Shown: positions 1 through 6,657, numbered from the stretch's first letter. The stretch is DNA of 7,607 nt from JALHRI01 sp044351685 (GCA_044351685.1 JBILFK010000071.1:1-7607), one strand, 5' to 3'. Notes: generated from the sequence alone by a model not told the origin. Program-made: numbers and translations.

Positions 1-2292
1 GGCATGTATATCGGCGATACCGATGATGGCTCGGGTTTGCACCACATGGTATATGAAGTACTGGATAACGCGATTGACGAAGCGCTCGCTGGGCACTGCG
101 ATCGTGTGTTGGTTTCTATCAATGAAGATGGCTCGGTCACTGTCGAAGACAACGGTCGTGGCATTCCCGTTGATATCCATAAAGGCGAGGGCCGTAGCGC
201 CGCGGAAGTGATTATGACCGAACTGCACGCAGGCGGTAAATTCGACCAAAATTCTTATAAGGTTTCTGGCGGCTTGCACGGGGTGGGCGTTTCGGTGGTG
301 AATGCGCTTTCCGAATGGCTGGAGCTGACCATCTGGCGTGATGGCAAAGAACATTGGATGCGGTTTCAGCACGGCGTGGCTGTGAAGCCATTGGCAGTAA
401 CCGGTTCAGCGAATGGTAAAAAAGGTACCAAAGTAACCTTCTTTCCATCGGCAGAAACATTCACGCAGATTCTGTTTGATTATAACACACTGGAACACCG
501 CATTCGCGAGCTTGCCTTCCTCAATTCGGGCGTACGTATCGTGCTGATGGATAAGCGCAGCGAACAGCCAATTGAAAACGAATTCTACTACGAAGGCGGC
601 ACGCAGGCTTACGTGCAATACCTCGATCGCAGCAAAACTGCCGTGCACCCCACGATTGTGATGGGTGGCGAAAAAAATGGCATCACCGTGGAAGTGGCGA
701 TGCAGTGGAACGATTCCTACCACGAAAATACATTGTGCTTCACCAACAATATCCGCCAGCGCGATGGTGGCACGCACCTTATTGGATTTCGTGCGTCACT
801 CACGCGGTGCATCAACAACTATGCTACGTCTTCTGGCATTGCCAAAAAGGAAAAAGTTGAACTTTCAGGTGATGATGCGCGTGAAGGACTTACCTGCATT
901 GTTTCTGTTAAAGTGCCGGATCCAAAATTTTCGTCGCAAACCAAAGATAAACTGGTTTCATCGGAAGTGCGCCCAGTGGTGGAAAGCATTTGTAACGATA
1001 AGCTCGGCCAGTGGTTCGAAGAACACCCCGCCGAAGCGCGCCAAATTATTGGCAAAATTGTCGAAGCTGCCGCCGCGCGCGAAGCCGCCCGCAAAGCGCG
1101 CGAACTTACACGCCGGAAAGGCGCACTCGATATTGCCTCGCTGCCCGGAAAACTGGCCGATTGCCAGGAACGTGACCCGGCGCTTTCTGAACTTTTTATC
1201 GTTGAGGGTGACTCGGCGGGTGGTTCGGCCAAGCAGGGGCGTGATCGTAAGGCGCAAGCGATTTTGCCACTGAAAGGTAAAATCCTGAACGTCGAGCGTG
1301 CGCGTTTCGATAAAATGCTCAGTTCACAAGAAGTGGGAACGCTTATTACCGCGATTGGCACGGGCATTGGCCGCGATGAATTTAATGTCGATAAAGCCCG
1401 CTACCATAAAATCATCATCATGACCGATGCGGACGTCGATGGTTCGCACATTCGTACGCTGTTGCTTACCTTCTTCTACCGCCAGATGCCGGAGCTGATT
1501 GAAAAGGGCTATCTGTATATCGCGCAGCCACCACTTTACAAAGTGAAGCGCGGCCAGAGCGAAACCTACCTCAAAAACGATGCTGCGCTTGAAGAATATT
1601 TGATGGGAACCGCTCTTGATGATGCGACACTGCGCATTGGCAGTGAAACTGTCACCGGTGAAGCGCTGAACCAGCGTGTGCAGAATGCCGCAAAAATCGT
1701 GACACTGATGCAGCCACTTACGCGCCGTGTATCGCCCGTAGTGGTGGAAGCAGCAACGCTTTCTAACCTGTTTGGTGGTGGCAAGGTGGAAGGTTTCGTG
1801 AAGGCACTGAATGGCCTTTCACGCGATGGCGGCGGCTGGAACGCTGAAAAAACTGAAACCGGCATTACCGTTGCCCGCACCGTGCGTAGCGTGGTGGAAC
1901 ATGTGATGCTGGAGGAAAAATGGCTGAATAGCCGCGAAGCGCGCGAGCTTGCTAGCCAGCATGCCCAGCTTATTAAAGACTATGCAACGCCCATGGTATT
2001 TACGCGTAAAGCAGCGGAATTCCCTGTGCGCACGCCAAGTGAACTTTACCATGCGGTCATGGATTCAGGCAAAAAAGGTATGAGCATTCAGCGCTTCAAA
2101 GGGCTTGGCGAAATGAACCCTGAACAGCTTTGGGAAACCACGTTGGATCCTACGCGCCGCACACTGCTACGCGTTGGTGTGCATGATGCGGCCGGTGCCG
2201 ATGAAGCTTTCAGCACGCTGATGGGCGACATTGTAGAACCACGCCGCGATTTCATTCAGCAAAACGCGCTGAAAGCCAGCGTGGACGCGTAG
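1..2292 (+). CDS. gyrB: DNA gyrase subunit B, 5'-truncated by the window edge
   Basis: ATPase subunit of type II topoisomerase DNA gyrase (GyrA2GyrB2), which adds negative supercoils using ATP. The frame is already open at base 1 (Gly-Met-Tyr-Ile-Gly). In E. coli GyrB this motif lies 24 residues in, so the ATG at 4 is internal and roughly 25-40 N-terminal residues are missing. Counting that Gly as 1: the GHKL ATPase box has catalytic Glu19 and Asn23, Asp50 begins D-N-G-R-G-I-P, and SGGLHGVGVSVVN follows. The QTK loop Lys is about 315. Toprim has EGDSAGG (Glu402) and DADVDG (Asp476/478/480). QRFKGLGEMNPEQLW is near the C-terminus. The segment after Toprim is long and divergent, as in Gram-negative GyrB, and separates GyrB from ParE. 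The equivalents of E. coli Arg136 (coumarin site), Asp426 and Lys447 (quinolone-linked) are all retained. No frameshift or intein is seen. The promoter lies outside the window. Confidence 0.97.
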   Translation, partial: GMYIGDTDDGSGLHHMVYEVLDNAIDEALAGHCDRVLVSINEDGSVTVEDNGRGIPVDIHKGEGRSAAEVIMTELHAGGKFDQNSYKVSGGLHGVGVSVVNALSEWLELTIWRDGKEHWMRFQHGVAVKPLAVTGSANGKKGTKVTFFPSAETFTQILFDYNTLEHRIRELAFLNSGVRIVLMDKRSEQPIENEFYYEGGTQAYVQYLDRSKTAVHPTIVMGGEKNGITVEVAMQWNDSYHENTLCFTNNIRQRDGGTHLIGFRASLTRCINNYATSSGIAKKEKVELSGDDAREGLTCIVSVKVPDPKFSSQTKDKLVSSEVRPVVESICNDKLGQWFEEHPAEARQIIGKIVEAAAAREAARKARELTRRKGALDIASLPGKLADCQERDPALSELFIVEGDSAGGSAKQGRDRKAQAILPLKGKILNVERARFDKMLSSQEVGTLITAIGTGIGRDEFNVDKARYHKIIIMTDADVDGSHIRTLLLTFFYRQMPELIEKGYLYIAQPPLYKVKRGQSETYLKNDAALEEYLMGTALDDATLRIGSETVTGEALNQRVQNAAKIVTLMQPLTRRVSPVVVEAATLSNLFGGGKVEGFVKALNGLSRDGGGWNAEKTETGITVARTVRSVVEHVMLEEKWLNSREARELASQHAQLIKDYATPMVFTRKAAEFPVRTPSELYHAVMDSGKKGMSIQRFKGLGEMNPEQLWETTLDPTRRTLLRVGVHDAAGADEAFSTLMGDIVEPRRDFIQQNALKASVDA

Positions 2293-2293
2293 A

Positions 2294-3598
2294 CTACGCC
2301 GACCCTTTACTAGACTGTTCTCGGTAATCGGCGCGCTGCTCGGCTACATAACCCGAGTATCTTTGCGCATCATCGATGTGCTTTTGGTAGAGTTCCCGGT
2401 TCGCAATAACCGTATCGTAAAGCCTTTCCAGTGTTTCTGATTTAAAGGCTTCCCGCAAATGCAGAATAGCGGGGCAGATGATGGATTTTTCCCCGGGGCT
2501 ACCATCGGCGGGTGGCATACCATCTTTACCAAAATCACGGCGTAGCACATTGGTTTCAAAAAACGTTTCCCATGCGCTGTGAATGGCGGCTTTCATGCGT
2601 TCATGATTGATAGGTTTGTTCTCGTTTTTGAGGCCGCTGCCGGTAATCTCGGCGCTGCTTGCCCCGATAGTTGCATCTGGTAATCCTTCGGGTGGGTTTT
2701 CTCCTGCTTCGATGCAAGATTTGCGGTATTCATGAATCACTAGGGGTAGCAATGTATTAAACAGCAAAAAGCTATTAAATTGTTTGAAAGCAACCGTGTT
2801 AAGGGTGAAGCTGGCATTGGCAAACTCGTCATCGGAAATGGTTTTCTCTTCATGCGCACGACTAATGGCGCTTTTAAGTTCATTCAGGTAACTGCGATGC
2901 GCAGCGTGAAATATCGCAAAGCTTACAGCAAGTTCCGGGTAGTGCTGTAGGGCATCGAGCGCAGGCGAACGTACACCAGCTGCGCGCACGTTGTTCCCAT
3001 TTCCTTCTTCAATCAGAGCATCGAGTTGTTCATGCGATAGCAATGTATCGCCGAACACCATATCATCATTCAACTCTGTTTGGTTCATCATGCGATGTAG
3101 CGAGACACCAAGCGAGCTATAATATTCTGAGTGTACGAAACTATTAAACTGCTTTTCGGCAAGGCATTGGGTGAAGAACCCCAAAAATTCCTGAAATTTA
3201 TCGGTCGGTACATAATGTTTAATGGCAGTGGTAACCGACCACTGCTTAAGCGCAATTTCCTTCTGCGATGGGCGTAGCCCTTTATCTTTGCGTAACTCAG
3301 TAAAGGTAAGCATATCGTAGGGCACATCGCCCACATGCCATACAGTGCCTGGGGTATCTTTATTTCTTCCGCCCTGTTCTGGCAGCAAGTGCGCATTATG
3401 GTACGATTCGGGGACATTCGGGCGATTCACATTGGTTTTGCTATAGAGTGGGCGGCTTCTTTTAGGTTCGCCTAGCGGCGGATCAATGGTTTGCAGAATC
3501 GTGACTTCCCTGCCGCCTGGTAATTTGCATTTCTGGGTATGCAAATCATTGACAACAGTTCCAAAAAACTTATTTAAATCAAATTGTTGTTCTGGCAT
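2294..3598 (-). CDS. Hypothetical protein, 434 aa, no recognised domain
   Basis: I do not recognise this protein. It is an uninterrupted frame of 434 residues from the ATG at 3598. A GTG at 3673 would add 25 residues, but I prefer the ATG because an extended -10 box lies just upstream of it (3616-3621) and inside the longer version. The product looks soluble and mostly helical: no signal peptide, one moderately hydrophobic stretch at about 271-289, and a polar C-terminus. The hexapeptide KQFNSF occurs twice, at residues 149-154 and 272-277. Residues 297-332 look like a Pro/Gly/Ser-rich linker, followed by a helical C-terminal part rich in Arg and Glu. There is no Walker, nuclease, kinase or DNA-binding motif I can name. 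The stop is one base from the gyrB stop (convergent). GC is about 45% in seven lines counted, against about 54% in seven lines of gyrB, which may reflect a different origin or weaker expression. That it is a real gene is fairly sure; its function is unknown. Confidence 0.75.
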   Translation of the reverse strand: MPEQQFDLNKFFGTVVNDLHTQKCKLPGGREVTILQTIDPPLGEPKRSRPLYSKTNVNRPNVPESYHNAHLLPEQGGRNKDTPGTVWHVGDVPYDMLTFTELRKDKGLRPSQKEIALKQWSVTTAIKHYVPTDKFQEFLGFFTQCLAEKQFNSFVHSEYYSSLGVSLHRMMNQTELNDDMVFGDTLLSHEQLDALIEEGNGNNVRAAGVRSPALDALQHYPELAVSFAIFHAAHRSYLNELKSAISRAHEEKTISDDEFANASFTLNTVAFKQFNSFLLFNTLLPLVIHEYRKSCIEAGENPPEGLPDATIGASSAEITGSGLKNENKPINHERMKAAIHSAWETFFETNVLRRDFGKDGMPPADGSPGEKSIICPAILHLREAFKSETLERLYDTVIANRELYQKHIDDAQRYSGYVAEQRADYREQSSKGSA

Positions 3599-3615
3599 AA
3601 ACCTATCCAGCGTGA

Positions 3616-3621
3616 AGTATA
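3616..3621 (-). promoter_or_regulatory. Extended -10 candidate for the hypothetical gene
   Basis: On the minus strand the sequence reads TGC-TATACT, an extended -10 (TGn plus five of six matches to TATAAT). No good -35 is seen at the usual distance, which fits extended -10 promoters. Transcription would start near 3608-3609, about ten bases before the ATG at 3598, giving a very short leader. An AGG about four bases before the ATG is the only Shine-Dalgarno-like sequence. This is inferred from sequence only. Confidence 0.4.
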
Positions 3622-3680
3622 GCACGCGCGCATGACAGCCTGATGAAGGCACCGCTATTTTTTCGCACTGCACAAAGTGC

Positions 3681-3710
3681 TTGACAGGGTAGGTAATTTT
3701 CGTTAATACT
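3681..3710 (+). promoter_or_regulatory. Candidate promoter for rpmB
   Basis: A perfect -35 TTGACA lies at 3681-3686. A weaker -10, AATACT (3705-3710, four of six matches), follows with an 18-base spacer; TAATAC (3704-3709) with a 17-base spacer is an alternative. A start near 3717 would leave a leader of about 108 bases before rpmB. The -35 is convincing and the -10 is not. Confidence 0.4.
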
Positions 3711-3810
3711 CCGCGCTTACGAGGTGAAGGTAAGCTTGCGGGCGTTCTATGCGCTCAAGACAAGCATGTTTTCTTCGGCGCACCTAAGAAATAACGGGTC
3801 ATTCAGAATA

Positions 3811-3816
3811 AAAGGA
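3811..3816 (+). promoter_or_regulatory. Ribosome binding site of rpmB
   Basis: AAAGGA lies eight bases before the ATG at 3825. It is a good Shine-Dalgarno sequence and fixes the rpmB start, which also matches the usual N-terminus of bL28. Confidence 0.75.
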
Positions 3817-3824
3817 ATCGGCAT

Positions 3825-4121
3825 ATGTCGAAAAAATGTGCAATTACAGGTAAAGCAGTGCAATCGGGCAATAACCGTTCGCACTCGAACATTAAAACCA
3901 AGCGTCGCTTTATGCCAAACGTGCAAAGCGTTTCGCTGATTTCCGATGCGCTGGGTCAAACCATCCACATGCGCGTAACGGCTTCGACGCTACGCTCGAT
4001 CGACCATAATGGTGGCCTCGATAACTTCCTGATGACGACGCATAGCGCGAAATTGTCGGAAGAAGCACGCACGCTTAAAAAACGTATCGTGAAAGCTCAG
4101 GCAGCTGCAAAAGTTGCATAA
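3825..4121 (+). CDS. rpmB: 50S ribosomal protein L28 (bL28)
   Basis: Structural protein of the large ribosomal subunit, 98 residues, binding 23S rRNA. The N-terminus shows the bL28 core: CxxTGK at residues 5-10, GNNRSH at 15-20 and TKRRFxPN at 25-32. The basic middle part aligns with the LRVSxxxxRxID segment of E. coli L28 (here MRVTASTLRSID). The protein is about 20 residues longer than the 78-residue E. coli form, with a Lys/Ala-rich helical tail. My recollection is that this longer form is common in alphaproteobacteria. Only one Cys is present, so the zinc-binding four-Cys version is excluded. It is a single-gene unit with its own promoter candidate and terminator, divergent from the hypothetical gene on its left. 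Confidence 0.96.
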   Translation: MSKKCAITGKAVQSGNNRSHSNIKTKRRFMPNVQSVSLISDALGQTIHMRVTASTLRSIDHNGGLDNFLMTTHSAKLSEEARTLKKRIVKAQAAAKVA

Positions 4122-4140
4122 CTAGCTGAAGATACCCACG

Positions 4141-4168
4141 AAAAAGGCGCCTTTAGGCGCCTTTTTTT
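4141..4168. terminator. Bidirectional intrinsic terminator between rpmB and the aromatic-Gly gene
   Basis: Stem AAAGGCGCC (4143-4151), loop TTTA, stem GGCGCCTTT (4156-4164), then a T run to 4168 on the plus strand. On the minus strand the A run at 4141-4145 becomes a five-base T tract. It lies 19 bases past the rpmB stop and 19 bases past the stop of the convergent minus-strand gene at 4188, so it can end both transcripts. Confidence 0.9.
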
Positions 4169-4187
4169 ATTGCTCATTGGCGCGAGG

Positions 4188-4784
4188 TTAACCCCAAAAT
4201 CCTTTCGTGCCACCGCCCCAAAACCAGCTTGTATCAGCTGGCGCACTGGTGCTCGAAGATTCGGTTTTCCCCCAGCCCCAAAATCCACTGCCAGCAGATT
4301 CATGTGTAGTGTTGCTACCATAAAAATTGGAAGTTTCGCTGCTGGAAGATGTGTTGCTATTGCCCCAAAGCGATGCAGGGCTAACCCCCACAGGGCTGCT
4401 TGCAAACAAACCACCACACGAACCAGCGGTATTGCCGTGTGCATCTAGTTTTTGTTGGGGGTTGCCAAAACAATCCAGATCGCTGCCCATGCCTTGTCGC
4501 ATCAATGCAAGGTAGCTGGATTCATTGGCTTCACCGTAAAGATTTCCCTGTTTATACTGCACACCAGAAGTGCTGGTAGATACCTGCACGGCATATTTTG
4601 AAACTTCATCTGGCGCAGGTGCAAATAAATTGGCAGCAGGCGCAAATGGATCTGATTTGCCATGAATTTCATCGAGTAACGAACTGATGGGCTTATTCCA
4701 CGACTCACGATCATCGCTTGGTTTATCTAAAAACGAGGTGCCAACGGCAAGGCGCTCAAACATCGACATAAAGGCGTTGCTCAC
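4188..4784 (-). CDS. Hypothetical low-complexity protein with aromatic-Gly (FWG) motifs
   Basis: I do not recognise a family. The frame gives 198 residues from a GTG at 4784. In-frame ATGs at 4769 (residue 6) and 4763 (residue 8) are equally possible because none has a clear Shine-Dalgarno. Residues 1-100 are mixed and polar with short Ala/Pro stretches. From about 120 the chain is mainly Ser, Gly, Asn and Thr, broken by aromatic-Gly triplets: LWG 139-141, FYG 154-156, FWG 168-170 (FWGWG), FWG 188-190 (FWGGG) and FWG 196-198 at the very end. LYG 82-84 is similar. Two Cys (105, 123) flank a Gly/Asn-rich stretch. No signal peptide or membrane helix is visible. The composition suggests a disordered tail with regularly placed aromatic contacts. 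It lies 54 nt downstream of sua5 on the same strand and ends before the shared terminator, so co-transcription is likely. Reality as a gene is probable but not certain. Confidence 0.6.
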   Translation of the reverse strand: MSNAFMSMFERLAVGTSFLDKPSDDRESWNKPISSLLDEIHGKSDPFAPAANLFAPAPDEVSKYAVQVSTSTSGVQYKQGNLYGEANESSYLALMRQGMGSDLDCFGNPQQKLDAHGNTAGSCGGLFASSPVGVSPASLWGNSNTSSSSETSNFYGSNTTHESAGSGFWGWGKTESSSTSAPADTSWFWGGGTKGFWG

Positions 4785-4838
4785 GATAGAGGAATCACTA
4801 GTGTATTCTTGCAGATAAGGCTTAATGATTCGTTAATG

Positions 4839-5807
4839 TTATGCCGTATGACTAGCGCGTTTTAGCCGATCATTGATGGCTTCGCCAATGCCCTCATTCG
4901 GAATGGGCATCACGGCAATGCCGCGATATTGTGGGTTATCGAGTGCGCGTAAGCTGGCAAATAATCGGGTGGCGGCTTCCTGCAGATTTCCGGATTCCGA
5001 AAGATTAATGGTGGCGGCAGCGCCGGTAAGCGGTTGCGCGCCAAAGGCAAGCAATGCCTCATCACTTGCCACCGACGTCGCATCGGTACGCACCGGAATG
5101 CTTGGGGCATAATGGCTAGCAAGCTGCCCCGGAGATTTTAAAATATGCACAGGTTTATCATCGTTCGCAGCATGAAGTGATAGCTGTAAACACTCTGAAA
5201 TCATGTGTTTTGTAATAGCGCCAGGGCGCAGTAACACTGGCGCATCGCCGGAAATATCCAGCACCGTCGATTCCAGCCCCACGCTGCAGGCACCACCATC
5301 GATAATCAATGGGCACTGCGCCCCAAATTCTTCGCGCACATGCGCGGCGATGGTCGGCGAAACGCGCCCCGATTTATTGGCGCTGGGTGCAGCAACACCG
5401 CGCCCGAAGCGCTTTAGAAGTGATAGGGTATGTGGCTGGTTAGGCATGCGCAGCGCCACCGTATCGCCACCACTCGTTACTAAATCTGCAAGCTTCGTGT
5501 GTTGCGTTAACTTCAGCACCAGTGTTAGCGGCCCGGGCCAGAATGCACGCGCTAATTGTTCCGCCATCGCATTCCATTGCCCATAGCGTTTTGCGCCCTC
5601 CACATCGCCCACATGCACGATCAGCGGGTTAAAGCGCGGGCGGGATTTGAGCGCAAAAATCTGGGCGACGGCCTCGCTGTTCTCGCAATCGGCGGCCAGC
5701 CCATAGACAGTTTCAGTGGGGATAACCACCAACGCGCCGTTTTGCCAAAGGCTTATGGCGTTATCCTCAGCTAAAAAATCTATATCTTGTGGATAATGTG
5801 CATTCAT
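4839..5807 (-). CDS. sua5: L-threonylcarbamoyladenylate synthase, Sua5 type
   Basis: Makes threonylcarbamoyl-AMP from L-threonine, bicarbonate and ATP. This is the first step of t6A modification at position 37 of tRNAs reading ANN codons; TsaD and its partners then transfer the group. The 322 residues hold an N-terminal YrdC domain: PTETVYGLAAD at 30-40, KSRPRFNP at 54-61, WPGPLT at 90-95, APSANKSG at 140-147 (the S-x-N of the nucleotide site), GLESTVLD at 177-184 and LRPGAI at 193-198. The linker SPGQLASHYAPSIP (225-238) leads into a C-terminal Sua5 domain ending NEGIGEAINDRLKRAS, so this is the long Sua5 form and not the short TsaC/YrdC of E. coli. The ATG at 5807 fits the family length, but no Shine-Dalgarno is evident. 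It is divergent from the parA-like gene, with 147 bases between the two start codons, and probably co-transcribed with the gene downstream at 4188-4784. Confidence 0.95.
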   Translation of the reverse strand: MNAHYPQDIDFLAEDNAISLWQNGALVVIPTETVYGLAADCENSEAVAQIFALKSRPRFNPLIVHVGDVEGAKRYGQWNAMAEQLARAFWPGPLTLVLKLTQHTKLADLVTSGGDTVALRMPNQPHTLSLLKRFGRGVAAPSANKSGRVSPTIAAHVREEFGAQCPLIIDGGACSVGLESTVLDISGDAPVLLRPGAITKHMISECLQLSLHAANDDKPVHILKSPGQLASHYAPSIPVRTDATSVASDEALLAFGAQPLTGAAATINLSESGNLQEAATRLFASLRALDNPQYRGIAVMPIPNEGIGEAINDRLKRASHTA

Positions 5808-5835
5808 TTGACAATATGTAGTAGTTTGTTAGACA
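5808..5835 (+). promoter_or_regulatory. Weak candidate promoter for the parA-like gene
   Basis: A perfect TTGACA (5808-5813) is followed after 16 bases by TAGACA (5830-5835), which matches the -10 consensus at only three of six bases. The -35 box starts at the base next to the sua5 start codon (5805-5807), so the two divergent genes share a tight control region. If used, transcription would start near 5842 and the leader would contain the hairpin at 5861-5932. Confidence 0.25.
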
Positions 5836-5860
5836 TAAGGGGCAACTCGGACAAGCAACT

Positions 5861-5932
5861 ACAGTGAAGTGTGAGGCTGGTGTTGTAGGTGGCGTGCGCC
5901 ACTTCAGCACCAGACCTCACCCAAGACACTGT
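5861..5932 (+). other. Long irregular hairpin in the parA-like leader
   Basis: Three stacked stems can be drawn. The outer stem is ACAGTG (5861-5866) with CACTGT (5927-5932). The middle stem pairs 5871-5882 with 5908-5920: GTGAGG/CCTCAC, then a C-G pair, then TGGTG/CACCA, with one bulged A at 5914. The apical stem is AGGTGGC (5887-5893) with GCCACTT (5898-5904), with one G-U pair and a GTGC loop. No T run follows, so it is not an intrinsic terminator. It ends 11 bases before the ribosome binding site of the downstream gene. It could be a structured 5' leader, a small RNA or a large operator. I know of no family it matches. Confidence 0.5.
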
Positions 5933-5943
5933 TCGGGAATCAT

Positions 5944-5950
5944 AAGAGGA
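5944..5950 (+). promoter_or_regulatory. Ribosome binding site of the parA-like gene
   Basis: AAGAGGA lies four bases before the GTG at 5955. It supports the GTG start, which begins Met-Val-Ala-Lys and leads straight into the first beta strand of the ATPase. No ATG is placed better. Confidence 0.65.
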
Positions 5951-5954
5951 AATC

Positions 5955-6611
5955 GTGGTAGCAAAAATCATTACTATTGCACAGCAAAAAGGCGGTGCAG
6001 GCAAAACCACGATGGCGGCGCATTTAGCAGCACACTGGGCGCGCAGTAAATTCAAAGTAGCCGTGGTAGATATCGACCCGCAAGGTTCGCTTGGCCACTG
6101 GTATAAGGTGCGGCAAGAGCGTTTGGGTGTCGATGGCACCGGCATTACCTATGCTGCCATTTCTGGTTGGCGTGTGCGCAGCGAGATTGATCGCTTGCGC
6201 AACACCCACGATGTGATCGTGATCGATAGCCCACCCCACACCGATGCCGAAGCGCGCACCGCAATTCGCGCCGCTGATTTGGTGGTGATTCCGCTGCAAC
6301 CCAGCCCCATGGATGTGTGGGCAACGGGTGCAACCATCAATATTTGTAAGCAGGAACGTGTACCTGTGAAAATGGTGTTAAACCGCGTGCACCCGCAGGC
6401 GCGCATTACCGATGCGATTTCTGGCGACATGATAGGCCTTACCGCCAGCCGCTTTGGCAACCGCGTAGCGTTTGCCGGTTCGTTACTTGAAGGGCTGGGT
6501 GTTACTGAAACCGAACCCAGCAGCACGGCCGCCGAAGAAGTGCGCAGCCTTGCCAAAGAAGTCTGGAATTATGTGAATAAAAAAGAAAAGCCCACCAAAA
6601 AAACTGCGTAA
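5955..6611 (+). CDS. ParA/MinD-family ATPase, short orphan type
   Basis: P-loop ATPase of the deviant Walker A (ParA/MinD/Soj) group, 218 residues. These enzymes dimerise on ATP and position DNA or protein cargo by binding the nucleoid or membrane. The deviant Walker A is KGGAGKTT at residues 12-19, with signature Lys12 and Lys17. Switch I (Walker A') is DIDPQGS at 39-45, and Walker B is VIVIDSPPH at 87-95 with Asp91. LVVIPLQPS follows in the central core, then a predicted C-terminal helix and a Lys-rich tail (KKEKPTKKTA) that could help non-specific DNA binding. There is no N-terminal helix-turn-helix, unlike long plasmid ParA proteins, and no MinD-type amphipathic C-terminal helix. No parB or parS-like gene or site is visible beside it, so it is not shown to be the main chromosome-partition ParA. 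ogt follows after 52 bases. The family is sure; the cargo is unknown. Confidence 0.9.
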   Translation: MVAKIITIAQQKGGAGKTTMAAHLAAHWARSKFKVAVVDIDPQGSLGHWYKVRQERLGVDGTGITYAAISGWRVRSEIDRLRNTHDVIVIDSPPHTDAEARTAIRAADLVVIPLQPSPMDVWATGATINICKQERVPVKMVLNRVHPQARITDAISGDMIGLTASRFGNRVAFAGSLLEGLGVTETEPSSTAAEEVRSLAKEVWNYVNKKEKPTKKTA

Positions 6612-6625
6612 CGTTCCACCCCGCC

Positions 6626-6644
6626 GCACCGCACATTCCGGTGC
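6626..6644 (+). other. Small GC-rich hairpin between the parA-like gene and ogt
   Basis: GCACCG (6626-6631) pairs with CGGTGC (6639-6644) around a seven-base loop. No T run follows and the ogt ribosome binding site begins seven bases later. It is therefore unlikely to be a terminator; it may slow processing or decay between two co-transcribed genes. Confidence 0.3.
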
Positions 6645-6650
6645 AGAATT

Positions 6651-6657
6651 GAAGGAG
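6651..6657 (+). promoter_or_regulatory. Ribosome binding site of ogt
   Basis: GAAGGAG lies six bases before the ATG at 6664. The in-frame TTG at 6649 overlaps this site, so the ATG is the start. Confidence 0.8.

Noticed and set aside
665..1367. Long open frames on both strands inside gyrB, such as + 665-1273 and - 819-1367.
   Set aside because: They lie wholly inside a clear gyrB frame, and their products are Arg/Lys- or Ser/Ala-rich shadows with no motif.
2397..2412. Hairpin CGGTT/AACCG downstream of gyrB, as its terminator.
   Set aside because: It has only a five-base stem, no T run, and lies more than 100 bases into the coding region of the opposing gene.
3599..3673. GTG start at 3673 giving a 459-residue form of the orphan protein.
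   Set aside because: The extended -10 box at 3616-3621 would lie inside the coding region, no Shine-Dalgarno precedes the GTG, and the 25 extra residues look unlike the rest. The ATG at 3598 is favoured but not proven.
3665..3680. Inverted repeat GCACT/AGTGC just before the rpmB -35 box, as an operator.
   Set aside because: It is only five pairs with a six-base loop, which is expected by chance in this length. The position is suggestive but too weak to list as a site.
4170..4448. Plus-strand frame opposite the aromatic-Gly gene.
   Set aside because: It begins at the shared terminator, has no ribosome binding site, and its composition mirrors the minus-strand low-complexity codons. The minus-strand frame is longer and better placed in an operon.
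5861..5932. The 72-base structured segment as a tRNA or signal recognition particle RNA.
   Set aside because: There is no T-loop GGTTCGA-type sequence and no cloverleaf arms, and the GGAAG-type tip of signal recognition particle RNA is missing.
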